Of a DNA stretch of 64,000 nt, positions 37,132 through 46,107 are shown one piece after another. Made by a program: the position numbers and the translations under genes. Below the pieces are notes generated by a model, which did not search any database, was not told where the DNA came from, and worked only from the letters and a program-made list of their open reading frames with translations. The first letter of the stretch is position 1. The number at the start of each line of letters is the position of its first letter. The stretch covers positions 1-64,000 of the forward strand of contig NZ_DALZFB010000012.1 in NCBI RefSeq assembly GCF_031979925.1, read 5' to 3'. This DNA is from Pseudescherichia sp031979925. Its GTDB lineage: Bacteria; Pseudomonadota; Gammaproteobacteria; Enterobacterales; Enterobacteriaceae.

Positions 37132-37476
37132 TTATTTCTTACGCTGATACTTCTCCGGTAACGGCGGCACCGGGCGCTTATCGTCAATCAGATGGCGCAC
37201 GGTGAGGATCGGGTGGTGCCACAGCATACGCGGTCCGGCCCAACGCATAATCTGCTTCATCTCTTCCCGCTTCGCCGGCTGGTAGCAGTGCACTGGGCAC
37301 TGCTTGCAGGCCGGTTTTTCCTCGCCAAATACGCACTTATCCAGCCGTTTTTCTGCATAGGCAAAGAGCGCCGCGTAGTGCCCCTCTTCCGTAGATGCCG
37401 TGGGTGCGCCGCGCTGATAGAGGGCAATCATTCTGCGGATAGTGAGTTTTTCACGGGCGATGCGGGGGCCAGCCAT
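37132..37476 (-). CDS. ygbA: YgbA family protein (NO-responsive)
   Basis: 114 residues. The family is linked to nitrosative stress and belongs to the NsrR regulon in E. coli; its molecular role is not settled. A cysteine cluster (CVFGEEKPACKQCPVHCY) at about residues 48-65 suggests a metal or Fe-S site. In E. coli it lies between fhlA and mutS; here about 25 kb of other genes follow before mutS. An AAGATGTA NsrR-like half-site lies upstream. Confidence 0.92.
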   Translation of the reverse strand: MAGPRIAREKLTIRRMIALYQRGAPTASTEEGHYAALFAYAEKRLDKCVFGEEKPACKQCPVHCYQPAKREEMKQIMRWAGPRMLWHHPILTVRHLIDDKRPVPPLPEKYQRKK

Positions 37477-37501
37477 AGGAGACGCTCCTGGATGGGAAAA
37501 G

Positions 37502-37520
37502 AGTATTCATATTACATCTT
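37502..37520 (-). promoter_or_regulatory. Possible NsrR site upstream of ygbA
   Basis: Minus strand AAGATGTAATATGAATACT matches the AAGATG-type half-site of the NO-sensing repressor NsrR; the second half is poor. About 30 bp upstream of the ygbA start. Confidence 0.4.
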
Positions 37521-37613
37521 CTTTAATAGCCGCTCAAAGAGTTCAGATTGTTCTGCCCTGCAGAGTTAAAAACGTCGACTATACTCAAACTTCATCACAA
37601 CAAAGGAGGATGT

Positions 37614-37850
37614 ATGGTTAATAAAAGTGAAATCCGTGAACACGCTCAGGTTATTGCCAGCTGTGGTACCCACGTTGGCACCGTTGACCACCTCGAAGGC
37701 GAAGACAAAATCAAACTGGCAAAAAGTGATTCGGCTTCCGGCGGTGTGCACCACTATATCCCTCTAAGCTGGGTTGAAAAAGTTGACGGTAACAACGTGG
37801 TTCTCAACAAGAACTCGGAAGAAGTAAAATCTTCCTGGCAGACCGCGTAA
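37614..37850 (+). CDS. DUF2171 domain protein
   Basis: 78 residues from MVNKSEIREHAQVIAS, chosen for the strong AAGGAGGATGT ribosome-binding site. The fold resembles PRC-barrel-like DUF2171 proteins (VIASCGTHVGTVDHLEGEDKIKLAK, HYIPLSWVEKVDGNNVVLN). Function unknown; such proteins are often stress- or stationary-phase-expressed in enterics. Monocistronic, with a terminator immediately after. Confidence 0.88.
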   Translation: MVNKSEIREHAQVIASCGTHVGTVDHLEGEDKIKLAKSDSASGGVHHYIPLSWVEKVDGNNVVLNKNSEEVKSSWQTA

Positions 37851-37860
37851 CCGCAGTTTC

Positions 37861-37893
37861 CGCGCCGTTCGGGTCTCTGGCCTGAGCGGCGCG
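37861..37893 (+). terminator. Hairpin terminator after the DUF2171 gene
   Basis: CGCGCCG and CGGCGCG (7 bp) enclose 19 bases, followed by a pyrimidine-rich CTCTACTCCCTCTCTCTTCTTT tail split over the next 22 bases. Confidence 0.55.
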
Positions 37894-38084
37894 CTCTACT
37901 CCCTCTCTCTTCTTTACTTGCTCAAAACACCCTCTCCTATCAACCGCCTGTTTTTAAAAGATAAACAGATCCCCTTTTTTTGTGACGAAACTTTACAAAT
38001 AAAGGATAATTTGAGAAAAGTATTAGTCAGCCCGCGCATTACGCGGCATAGTAATGAGCAAAAGCGCTGGGGTGAGGATAGAGA

Positions 38085-39356
38085 ATGTTTTCTTTTGTCG
38101 CCAGACAGGCGATTTTTGATGAAAATTTGCAGACGTTTGGCTATGAGCTCCTGTTCCGGGACAGTATGGCTAACCGTTTCCCCAACGTTTCACCTGAACA
38201 TGCCACCGCCCAGCTTATTGAAGAGCAGTTTTTTGGTGCCCCCAGCGGCAGCCAAAAAGAGTCGGGTACGGTATTTGTTAACTTTCCCTATGAACTGCTG
38301 CTCCAGGGGCTGGCGGAAACGCTGCCTAAAGATCGAGTGGTCATTGAGATCCTTGAAACCGCCGAGCCGACCGGGGCACTGCTGGTCGCCATCAAGCGGC
38401 TGCACCAGCAGGGGTTTCGCATTGCGCTGGATGATTTTTCCCTCAGCAGCGACTGGGATATCTTTATTCCCTTCATCAGCATTATCAAATTCGATATTCG
38501 GGAAAATAGCTGGCCGGAAATTCAGGACTACCTGCTGTGTCGCGAGGAGCTGCTGAAAAATACCCTGCTGCTGGCGGAAAAGATTGAAACCTTCGACGAA
38601 TACGAACTGTTTAAAAACGCTGGCTTTACCCTTTTTCAGGGTTATTTCTTCAGTAAGCCAATAGTCTATAAAAGTAATAAGCTGGTGCAGAACCACATTG
38701 TCTCCCTGAACCTGATTCAGGAGGTCAATTCCGATGCGCCCAACTTGCAACGCATTGAAGATCTGCTCAAGCACGACGTCGCCCTCTCTTATAAGGTGAT
38801 GCGTTATGCGCAGAATATTCTCTATAACACCCGGGGAATTAAGGGAACGCGCAGCCACTCACTAAAAGATATTGTGGTTTACCTGGGAGCCAAAGAGCTG
38901 CGGCGCTTTGTGCTGGTGACCTGCTTAAGCTCGATTAATAACGTTAAAACCAATGAAACCTACTATCAAAGCCTGATCCGTGCCAAGTTTTGCGAACTGG
39001 CAGCGGCCCGCCTGCGTGGCAGAGTCTCGGCCAACGATGCGTTTATGGTGGGGTTGTTCTCACTGCTGGATGCCGTGTTTGAGGTCCCGCTTGAGGAGCT
39101 GATTGGCCAAGTGGTGATCTCCCAGGACGTCCGCATGGCCCTGCAACAGCACCGGGGTCTGCTGCACCAGTTTGTTTGCCTGGTCGAGCTGTATGAGCAG
39201 CGAAAGTGGGAAGAGGCCAGCCAGCAGGCCTATCGGCTGGGACTGACCCGCGGGATGGTGGCTGAGATGATGTCCTCAGCCACCCAATGGGCCGACGAGA
39301 TGCCGGTCAACGCCCCGCTAAAGGCCAGCCCGCCGAAGGGCGTGCGTGTTCGCTAA
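38085..39356 (+). CDS. EAL-HDOD domain signalling protein (YuxH type)
   Basis: 423 residues. The N-terminal EAL-like domain (about 1-205) reads YE21LLFRD where active phosphodiesterases have EAL, but retains FVNF, EILE, ALDDF, IKFD, AEKIE and FQGYFF, most of the metal and catalytic positions. The C-terminal HDOD domain (about 205-395) lacks the HD pair and is generally a protein-interaction module. No transmembrane segment, so cytoplasmic. Its role in c-di-GMP control is inferred. The start has a GGTGAGGATAGAG ribosome-binding site; its stop overlaps the convergent carboxylase by 4 bp. Absent from this place in E. coli. Confidence 0.88.
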   Translation: MFSFVARQAIFDENLQTFGYELLFRDSMANRFPNVSPEHATAQLIEEQFFGAPSGSQKESGTVFVNFPYELLLQGLAETLPKDRVVIEILETAEPTGALLVAIKRLHQQGFRIALDDFSLSSDWDIFIPFISIIKFDIRENSWPEIQDYLLCREELLKNTLLLAEKIETFDEYELFKNAGFTLFQGYFFSKPIVYKSNKLVQNHIVSLNLIQEVNSDAPNLQRIEDLLKHDVALSYKVMRYAQNILYNTRGIKGTRSHSLKDIVVYLGAKELRRFVLVTCLSSINNVKTNETYYQSLIRAKFCELAAARLRGRVSANDAFMVGLFSLLDAVFEVPLEELIGQVVISQDVRMALQQHRGLLHQFVCLVELYEQRKWEEASQQAYRLGLTRGMVAEMMSSATQWADEMPVNAPLKASPPKGVRVR

Positions 39357-42300
39357 GCGACGGCGCGTTCGGCGTTAACCACCGCCACGCACTGCCCGGC
39401 CCGCACCGATGAACCCGGCTGCACACGAACCTGATCTACTACGCCATCGCAGGTAGCCCGCAGCGGGATCTCCATCTTCATCGACTCGAGGATCACCATC
39501 ACATCCCCCTCTTTTACCCTGTCGCCGGGCTTAACCAACACCTGCCAGAGGTTACCGGCGATAGGGCTATCGATTCCACGCTGACCAGCCTGCAGCGGGA
39601 CATCGTCCCCTACGTCCGGCATGGCGTCGTTACTGTCAAAGTGCGCCTGGCCGGAGGCCACCCAGCGCTCTCTCTCTGCATTAAACGCCGCCTGCTGATG
39701 GCGACGGAAAGCCTCAATGCTGGTCGCCTCCTCGGCCAGAAACTGCTGGTACTCCGCCAGCCGCAGCGTGCTCTGCTCAATGCGCAGCGGATAGCGCCCG
39801 AGAGGGAAGTCGCGGCGAATTGTCAGCAGCTCCTCGGCGGAGACCGGGTAGAAACGGATCTGATCAAAGAAGCGCAGCAGCCACGGCTTGCCGCCGAAAT
39901 CCTCGACCGCATGATAGCGATTCCACATCTGTAACGTACGTCCAACGAACTGGTAGCCTCCCGGCCCCTCCATGCCGTAGACGCAGAGGTACGCTCCGCC
40001 AATGCCCACCGAGTTCTCCGCCGTCCAGGTGCGCGCCGGGTTATATTTGGTGGTCACCAGCCGGTGGCGCGGATCGAGCGGCGTCGCCACCGGCGCACCG
40101 AGATAGACATCCCCCAGGCCCATCACCAGATAGCTGGCGTCAAACACCGTGCGGTAGACCTCGTCAATGTTACCAAGATCGTTGATACGGCGGATAAACT
40201 CCAGATTGCTCGGACACCAGGGAGCATCCCGGCGCACGGTAGTCATGTACTTATCGATGGCCTTCTGGCACGCCGGATCGTCCCACGACAGCGGCAGCCA
40301 GACCACGCGTGACGGCACCTGCAGATCCTCCTGCTGGCATACCGATTGCCACACGCCGCGCACGATCCCGAGCAGGCGCGTCAGGCTCAGCGCCTCCGGC
40401 TGGTAGTGCACCTGTAGTGAGCGAATGCCTGGCGTCAGGTCAATCACCCCGTCAAGGGCCAGCGCCTCCAGGGCCTGCATCAGGGCGTGACCGCGAAAAC
40501 GCAGAACCAGATCCAGCTCGGCGTCGCCAATCTCCAGCAGCAGATGGGTATCGCCAGAGAGACGCGCCACCAGCCGTTTATCCGCCGTCCCGGTCTCCAT
40601 CACCACCGGAGTGGTGAGCGGCTGCGTATGCCAGTTGATCGCCACCGGTTGCAGGCTCGCCAGCTCCTGGCTACGCCCCTGCGCCAGCAGGCGGGCAGTG
40701 TCGATGTCCACCGACACAAAGCGTACCCGATCCCCGGCGTTTAGCTGGCCAAGCTGCCAGAGATCCGCCTCGATTACCGTCACCGGGCAGACAAAGCCGC
40801 CGAGGCTCGGGCCGTCGGGGCCGAGGATCACCGGCATGTCGCCGGTAAAGTCCACCGCGCCGATGGCGTAGGGATTGTCATGAATATTCGAGGGATGCAG
40901 CCCCGCCTCGCCGCCGCTGTCCCGCGCCCACTCCGGTTTCGGGCCAATCAGGCGCACGCCGGTGCGGCTGGAGTTAAAGTGCACCTCCCACTCGGTAGCA
41001 AAAAAGGTCGGGATCCACTCGGGCGTAAAGTACTCCGGCGCGCCATGCGGGCCGTAGATCACCCGCAGCTCGCGCACCGTCCCGAGAGACGTATGCAGCG
41101 CCGCAGGCAGAGCCGCGCCGCAGCTGGAATCGGTTAACGGCGTAAGGTGCAGCACGTCCCCGGTACGCAGGGCGCGCCCGGCGTGGCCGCCAAACTGGCC
41201 GAGGGTAAAGGTGCTCTTGCTGCCTAAATAGTCCGGCACGTCGAGGCCACCGCGCAGGCAGAGGTAGCTGCGCACGCCTGCTTCCAGCGTATCCCCTAGC
41301 TTCAGGGTCATACCAGCGCAAATATGGAAAGTACAGTTCATTGCCTGCGGCTGGCCATTCAGCTCGACGCTTATCGCTGCGCCGGTGACCACCGCCACCG
41401 CATCGGTGTTGAACTTCAGCGTTGGGCCGCTGACGGTGATCTCTAGCCCCGCCGCGTCGTCGGCGTTGCCCAGCAGGCGATTGCCAAGGCGCAGGGCGCG
41501 ATCGTCCATCGGTCCTGATGGCGGCACGCCTACCGCCCAGTAGCCCTGCCGTCCCGGATAGTCCTGCACCGTGGTCTGCGTCCCGGCACTAACCACCTCC
41601 AGCGTTGTCGCCTGGTAGCTCAGGTTTTCCAGACAGCGGGTCCACGGCTGGCCGCTGGCAAAGGGGGCATCACGTAAAATCTGCCGCAGGTACTGGCGGT
41701 TGGTCTCTACGCCATAAAGGCGGGTTTCGTCCAGCGCGCGGTCCAGCCGATCGATCGCCTCGTCGCGGGTGTCAGCGTAGGTAATGATCTTGGCCAGCAG
41801 GGGATCGAAGAATGGCGGTATCTCGCAGCCAGATTCTACCCACGTGTCGATCCGCAGCGTGGTACGATCCTGCTCCGGGAAGCTAACGTTAGTCAGCAGG
41901 CCCGGCGAGGGCTGGAACTGACGGCCCGGATCCTCGGCGTAGACACGCGCCTGGATCGCATGGCCGCACGGGCTTAACCCTGCGGCGATCTTCGCCAGCG
42001 GGGGGAGATCGCCTGCGGCCAGAGCGATCATCATCTGGACCAGATCCACGCCCCACACCTGCTCGGTCACGCCATGCTCGACCTGTAATCGGGTGTTGAC
42101 CTCCAGGAAGTAGAACTGCTGCGCGCTGCTGTCGTAGACAAACTCTACCGTCCCGGCGCTGCGGTAGTTCACCGCCTTGCCCAGTTCGATAGCCGCCAGA
42201 CAGAGCGCCTCGGCCATCCCCGCAGGCAGCGCCGTGGCGGGGGTCTCCTCCAGCACCTTCTGGTTACGCCGCTGCACCGAGCAGTCGCGCACGCCGAGAG

Positions 42301-42964
42301 CGATCACCTCTCCCTCGCCGTCGCCAAAGATCTGCACCTCCAGATGGCGGGCGCGCTCGATGTACTTCTCAATAAAGACGCCCGCATCGCTGAAGTTATT
42401 TTTCCCCAGCCGCTGTACCGCGTCGAAGGCCTCTGCCAGCTCCGCCGGGCTGTAGCAGACGCGCATCCCGATCCCGCCGCCCCCCGCCGTGCTCTTGAGC
42501 ATTACCGGATAGCCGACGCTATCTGCTGCGGCCAGCGCTTCGGCGACGTCAGCCAGCAGCTCTGTACCCTCCAGCAGCGGCACGCCGTGGCTTTTCGCCA
42601 GCGCGCGAGCGGTGTGTTTCAGGCCAAAAATGCGCAGCTGCTCAGGGGTGGGGCCAACGAAGGCGATCCCGGCGGCTTCACATGCTTCGGCAAAGGCGGC
42701 GTTTTCCGATAGGAAGCCGTAACCGGGGTGGATGGCCTGCGCCCCGCTCTCCCGGGCGGCGGCGAGGATCTTATCCACCTGTAAATAGGTTTGCGCTGCC
42801 GGGCCTTCGCCCAGGCTAATCGCCTCGTCGGCCTGGCGAATATGCAGGCTGCTGGCGTCGGATTCCGACCAGACCGCCACCCCTTTCACGTTCATCTCCC
42901 GCAGGGTGCGCAGAATACGGCAGGCGATAGCACCCCGGTTAGCAATAAGTAATTTTGTAAACAT
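39353..42964 (-). CDS. Biotin-dependent urea/guanidine carboxylase
   Basis: 1203 residues. Domains in order are biotin carboxylase (about 1-450, with the glycine-rich ATP loop TAGGGGIGMR and EVNTRLQVEHGVTE), KipA/AHS2-like carboxyltransferase (about 465-770), KipI/AHS1-like domain (about 790-1010), a linker and the biotinyl domain with Lys1163 in ESMKMEIP. This is the urea carboxylase family. Operons like this one under a guanidine-I riboswitch with two DUF1989 genes are now known to encode guanidine carboxylases, making carboxyguanidine from guanidine, ATP and bicarbonate. There is no fused amidase domain and no allophanate hydrolase gene in the window. A GGCGGG/CCCGCC hairpin lies about 20 bp before the start codon. 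Confidence 0.92.
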   Translation of the reverse strand: MFTKLLIANRGAIACRILRTLREMNVKGVAVWSESDASSLHIRQADEAISLGEGPAAQTYLQVDKILAAARESGAQAIHPGYGFLSENAAFAEACEAAGIAFVGPTPEQLRIFGLKHTARALAKSHGVPLLEGTELLADVAEALAAADSVGYPVMLKSTAGGGGIGMRVCYSPAELAEAFDAVQRLGKNNFSDAGVFIEKYIERARHLEVQIFGDGEGEVIALGVRDCSVQRRNQKVLEETPATALPAGMAEALCLAAIELGKAVNYRSAGTVEFVYDSSAQQFYFLEVNTRLQVEHGVTEQVWGVDLVQMMIALAAGDLPPLAKIAAGLSPCGHAIQARVYAEDPGRQFQPSPGLLTNVSFPEQDRTTLRIDTWVESGCEIPPFFDPLLAKIITYADTRDEAIDRLDRALDETRLYGVETNRQYLRQILRDAPFASGQPWTRCLENLSYQATTLEVVSAGTQTTVQDYPGRQGYWAVGVPPSGPMDDRALRLGNRLLGNADDAAGLEITVSGPTLKFNTDAVAVVTGAAISVELNGQPQAMNCTFHICAGMTLKLGDTLEAGVRSYLCLRGGLDVPDYLGSKSTFTLGQFGGHAGRALRTGDVLHLTPLTDSSCGAALPAALHTSLGTVRELRVIYGPHGAPEYFTPEWIPTFFATEWEVHFNSSRTGVRLIGPKPEWARDSGGEAGLHPSNIHDNPYAIGAVDFTGDMPVILGPDGPSLGGFVCPVTVIEADLWQLGQLNAGDRVRFVSVDIDTARLLAQGRSQELASLQPVAINWHTQPLTTPVVMETGTADKRLVARLSGDTHLLLEIGDAELDLVLRFRGHALMQALEALALDGVIDLTPGIRSLQVHYQPEALSLTRLLGIVRGVWQSVCQQEDLQVPSRVVWLPLSWDDPACQKAIDKYMTTVRRDAPWCPSNLEFIRRINDLGNIDEVYRTVFDASYLVMGLGDVYLGAPVATPLDPRHRLVTTKYNPARTWTAENSVGIGGAYLCVYGMEGPGGYQFVGRTLQMWNRYHAVEDFGGKPWLLRFFDQIRFYPVSAEELLTIRRDFPLGRYPLRIEQSTLRLAEYQQFLAEEATSIEAFRRHQQAAFNAERERWVASGQAHFDSNDAMPDVGDDVPLQAGQRGIDSPIAGNLWQVLVKPGDRVKEGDVMVILESMKMEIPLRATCDGVVDQVRVQPGSSVRAGQCVAVVNAERAVA

Positions 42965-43040
42965 GATCCAGACCCGAACCGTGGCGGGTCGTCCCGCCGG
43001 GAATAATCTCGCCGCCTGGTCGTCCAGGGGGAAAAGGCTG

Positions 43041-43130
43041 TTATTTCTGTGGCTTATTGTCCAGCGTCAGGCGATTGGCCCGCACCGCAAACAGGCGGTA
43101 GAGCACGAGGCGCAGGCGGCTCAGTTCCAT
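43041..43130 (-). CDS. Possible 29-codon ORF overlapping the end of a DUF1989 gene
   Basis: ATG at 43130 lies 10 bases upstream of the end of the DUF1989 gene, in another frame, and the reading frame runs to TAA at 43041. The peptide begins MELSRLRLVLYRLFAVRANR and is basic and partly hydrophobic. The overlap suggests translational coupling, and it fills most of an otherwise unexplained 156-bp gap inside a tight operon. I recognise no family; it may be a chance ORF or a remnant of a longer C-terminus. Confidence 0.25.
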   Translation of the reverse strand: MELSRLRLVLYRLFAVRANRLTLDNKPQK

Positions 43131-43756
43131 ACCAGCACCTCCGCAGGGGTCGGGTTCCAGCCGTTGCAGGGATTGTTGAGCTGCGGGCAGTTGGAGATCA
43201 GCACAATGACGTTGCACTCCGCGCGCAGCTCTACATACTTGCCCGCGGCGGAGATACCGTCCTCAAAGGTCAGCCCGCCCTCTGGCGTCACCGGCACGTT
43301 CATAAAGAAGTTGATGTTCGCCCCGATATCGCGCTTGTGCAGGCGACCATCGTGCAGGCAGGCGCAGAGAAAGTTATCCCGGCAGCTGTGCATATATCGC
43401 TTGTCGAGTGAGTAGCGCACGGTGTTGCTCTCCTGAGCGCAGGCTCCGCCGAGGGTGTCGTGGCGGCCACAGGTGTCGGCCACGATAGTCAGCAGCGGAT
43501 TGCCCAGCCCCGACCAGAGCACGCTCCCGGTGGTCAGGTAGGCGTTGTTCTGACGGCGCAGGGTGCGCTGGGGATCGTAGCGCTCGCGCGGGTTATCGGC
43601 GTTATAGAACAGGGTATCGATGGCCTGGTTGCCTTCGAGATCGTGCAGGCGCAGGGTCTGCCCTTTCTTCACTTCAAACAGGTAGTGCTCACCCGCCGGA
43701 ATGGTATGGCGGAACACCGCCTCTGCCGGATGTTTTTGGCTTTCAACAAGAGACAT
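43121..43756 (-). CDS. DUF1989 protein, carboxyguanidine deiminase subunit (smaller)
   Basis: 211 residues. Annotated in the past as urea carboxylase-associated protein; the DUF1989 pair in guanidine operons has been described as a heteromeric carboxyguanidine deiminase (CgdAB) that yields allophanate and ammonia. It shows the family motif IVADTCGRHDTLGGACAQES with conserved Cys and His that may bind metal. Paralogous to the gene just upstream, 11 bp away. Which subunit (A or B) it is cannot be assigned from sequence alone. Confidence 0.85.
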   Translation of the reverse strand: MSLVESQKHPAEAVFRHTIPAGEHYLFEVKKGQTLRLHDLEGNQAIDTLFYNADNPRERYDPQRTLRRQNNAYLTTGSVLWSGLGNPLLTIVADTCGRHDTLGGACAQESNTVRYSLDKRYMHSCRDNFLCACLHDGRLHKRDIGANINFFMNVPVTPEGGLTFEDGISAAGKYVELRAECNVIVLISNCPQLNNPCNGWNPTPAEVLVWN

Positions 43757-43767
43757 TTTTCGGCTCC

Positions 43768-44496
43768 TTACAGGGCAAACAGCTGGGTGTTAGTAAAAGC
43801 GCGCCCGTTTTCGGGGCGGGTCAGCAGGGCGTTAACGGCGGCCTCGTTGTCGATGGTCTCAAACCAGCTCAGCTGTACCGGACGCGGGGCGTATTCAGGC
43901 TGCGGATCCATCGGGTGTGGCAGCGCGGTCAGGACGATCAGGGTGTCCATCGGAGCATACAGCTCGACATAGCTGCCCGGCGTTGAGAAGCCGCTGTGGA
44001 AGGTGAAAGCGCCCTGCTCGTCAACGCTCACCTTGCTGAAGAAGTTCACCACCATCAGCAGGTCCTCAAGATTGAGATCCCATTTGCCCATCTCCACCAG
44101 CAGGTTATCCATGCCGTTGCGGTAGAAGCCGTTGCGCAGCTCCTGATAGCGGCCCTGACCATACTTCTCGGCGGTCTCCTCGGCGTTCAGCACCCCGCCA
44201 AAGGGATCGTGCCAGCCGCAGGTATCCGCCACGATGCCCGCCAGCACGCGCCCCATATCTGAGTAGAAGCAGTGCCCGGCGGTGAGCCTGGCGGTATGCT
44301 GGCCTTTGAGGGTATCCGGCAGGTTCAGGCGCTCGCTCTTCTCGTGAGCGTTGAGCATCATCATGCTGACGTTCGCCCCGCCATCAATGTCGGTCAGGCG
44401 CAGGATCTGCCCACGCTTGAGAATAAAAGAGGCGTGACCGCCGCCGGGAACGGTCTCCTCACGAATGGCGATGGAGGTATGCAGAGAGTGCGTCAT
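43768..44496 (-). CDS. DUF1989 protein, carboxyguanidine deiminase subunit (larger)
   Basis: 242 residues, partner of the following DUF1989 protein. The motif IVADTCGWHDPFGGVLNAEE is conserved, as is the GGHASFILKRGQILRLTDIDGGANVSM N-terminal region. It starts 4 bp after the ABC ATPase stop, so it belongs to the same transcript. Role in guanidine breakdown follows from family and operon context. Confidence 0.85.
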   Translation of the reverse strand: MTHSLHTSIAIREETVPGGGHASFILKRGQILRLTDIDGGANVSMMMLNAHEKSERLNLPDTLKGQHTARLTAGHCFYSDMGRVLAGIVADTCGWHDPFGGVLNAEETAEKYGQGRYQELRNGFYRNGMDNLLVEMGKWDLNLEDLLMVVNFFSKVSVDEQGAFTFHSGFSTPGSYVELYAPMDTLIVLTALPHPMDPQPEYAPRPVQLSWFETIDNEAAVNALLTRPENGRAFTNTQLFAL

Positions 44497-44500
44497 CGAA

Positions 44501-45277
44501 TTAGCTCCTTAAAGAAATGACGTTAGCGGGCGGCGGGGTCATGACCTCCGCCATACGCGCCTCGTTCAGCGGGATGTCGTAGGTGATCCGCGCCCCGTAA
44601 GCGTTCGGCTCATGGGGGTCAATGCGCACCTTGTCGAACACCAGCAGGCGCGTGCCGAGGTTAAAACCCTCAGAGAGATCGTGGGTGACCATAAAAACGG
44701 TCATCCGGGTTTCGCTCCACAGCTGGAGCAGCAGAGCGTGCATATCCTTACGGATGCCCGGATCGAGCGCACCAAACGGCTCATCCAGCAGCAGCACCCG
44801 TGGCTGCATGATGAAGGCCTGGGCGATAGCTAACCGCTGCTGCATCCCGCCCGAGAGCTGGGTCGGATATTTCGTCAGGGCGTGGCCGAGGCCGACCTTC
44901 TCCAGCATCTGCGCCGCCTCTTCGCGGGCCGCTTTTTTACGGCTGCCGAACAGGCGACCGAGCAGCGGACTATTGGGGAGTTCGAGGCCGATGGCGACAT
45001 TATCCAGCACGTTCAGATGCGGAAACACCGAGTAGCGCTGAAACACCACGCCACGGCTGCGATCCGGCTCCGCTGCCAGCGGCTGGCCGTCGAGGGTAAT
45101 GCTGCCCCGGGAGGGCCGCTCCTGGCCCAGCAGCAGGCGCAGGAAGGTCGACTTACCGCAGCCAGATGCCCCGACCATAGAGCAAAACTCCCCCTGCTGA
45201 ATTTGCAGGTTGACCCGCTCCAGCACCACGTGGTTGCCGTACTCTTGCCAGATGTTGTTGATATCGATAAAGCTCAT
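44501..45277 (-). CDS. ABC transporter ATP-binding protein, guanidine/urea operon
   Basis: 258 residues from MSFIDINNIWQEYGNHVVLE; a longer frame upstream overlaps the permease and is rejected. SsuB/TauB-type ATPase with Walker A GASGCGKST, signature LSGGMQQR, Walker B VLLLDEPFGALD and switch His in VTHD. Start overlaps the permease stop by ATGA. Confidence 0.93.
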   Translation of the reverse strand: MSFIDINNIWQEYGNHVVLERVNLQIQQGEFCSMVGASGCGKSTFLRLLLGQERPSRGSITLDGQPLAAEPDRSRGVVFQRYSVFPHLNVLDNVAIGLELPNSPLLGRLFGSRKKAAREEAAQMLEKVGLGHALTKYPTQLSGGMQQRLAIAQAFIMQPRVLLLDEPFGALDPGIRKDMHALLLQLWSETRMTVFMVTHDLSEGFNLGTRLLVFDKVRIDPHEPNAYGARITYDIPLNEARMAEVMTPPPANVISLRS

Positions 45278-46089
45278 GCCTTCCCTCCTTCCGCCCAGGG
45301 AAAACAGGTTCTGTGCAGCGCCCGCAGCGCCAGATCCATCAGCCAGGCCAGCAGGGTGATCCAGACGACGTACGGAATGATGACGTCCATCGCCATATAG
45401 CGGCGGACCAGAAAGATGCGGTAGCCCAGCCCGGCGGTGGAGGAGATCGCCTCGGCGGAGATCAGGAACAGCCACGCGGATCCGAGCAGCAGCCGCAGAG
45501 AGGTGAGCAAGCGCGAGAGCAGCTGGGGCAGCACGACGCGCAGCACCAGGGTCCAGCTGCTGGCCCCCAGTGTCTGGGCCTTGATCAGGATCTCCGGTGG
45601 GATCTCCCGCGCCCGGTGTTCGAGATCCCGGGCCAGCATCGGCGTGATGCCGATAACGATCAGCATGATCTTTGACAGCTCATCGAGGCCGAAAACGATA
45701 AACAGCACCGGCAGGATTGCCAGGGGTGGGATCATCGATAGCACGGTCATCAGCGGCGACAGCGAGGCCCGCCACATTGGAAAGACCCCGGCGGTGATGC
45801 CGATGCACAGGCCAATCAGCGAGGCGATAACCAGCCCGGTGAGCAGGCGCGCCAGGCTCACCAGAGTATCCAGCCAGAAGAGGTAATCGCCGCTGCGCCT
45901 GTCCGGCGTAAAGGCCATCCGGTCAATGGCGGCCAGCATACCGTCGAGGCCCGGCAGTAGCTTGTCATGCGGATTGGCCTCAAGGCGCACCGCAGAGCCA
46001 AGAAAGTAGGCCGCCAGCAACAGGACAAACGGCAGCAGCACCAGCATAAGGCGCATACCAGGCTGTGGGTGGCGGTTAATTTGTCGCAT
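45274..46089 (-). CDS. ABC transporter permease, guanidine/urea operon
   Basis: 271 residues with about six transmembrane helices and the binding-protein-dependent transport loop (EHRAREIPPEILIKAQTLGAS). SsuC/TauC type. With the ATPase and periplasmic protein it probably imports guanidine or a related nitrogen compound; the substrate is inferred from the riboswitch and the catabolic genes. Confidence 0.93.
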   Translation of the reverse strand: MRQINRHPQPGMRLMLVLLPFVLLLAAYFLGSAVRLEANPHDKLLPGLDGMLAAIDRMAFTPDRRSGDYLFWLDTLVSLARLLTGLVIASLIGLCIGITAGVFPMWRASLSPLMTVLSMIPPLAILPVLFIVFGLDELSKIMLIVIGITPMLARDLEHRAREIPPEILIKAQTLGASSWTLVLRVVLPQLLSRLLTSLRLLLGSAWLFLISAEAISSTAGLGYRIFLVRRYMAMDVIIPYVVWITLLAWLMDLALRALHRTCFPWAEGGKA

Positions 46090-46107
46090 GCACAGGCTCC
46101 GTTAGTC

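Noticed and set aside
37918..38556. 212-codon frame overlapping the start of the EAL-HDOD gene
   Set aside because: Different frame from the conserved EAL domain, with low-complexity Ser/Pro/Arg composition.
44882..45400. Plus-strand frame across the ABC ATPase/permease junction
   Set aside because: Antisense to two well-conserved overlapping genes.
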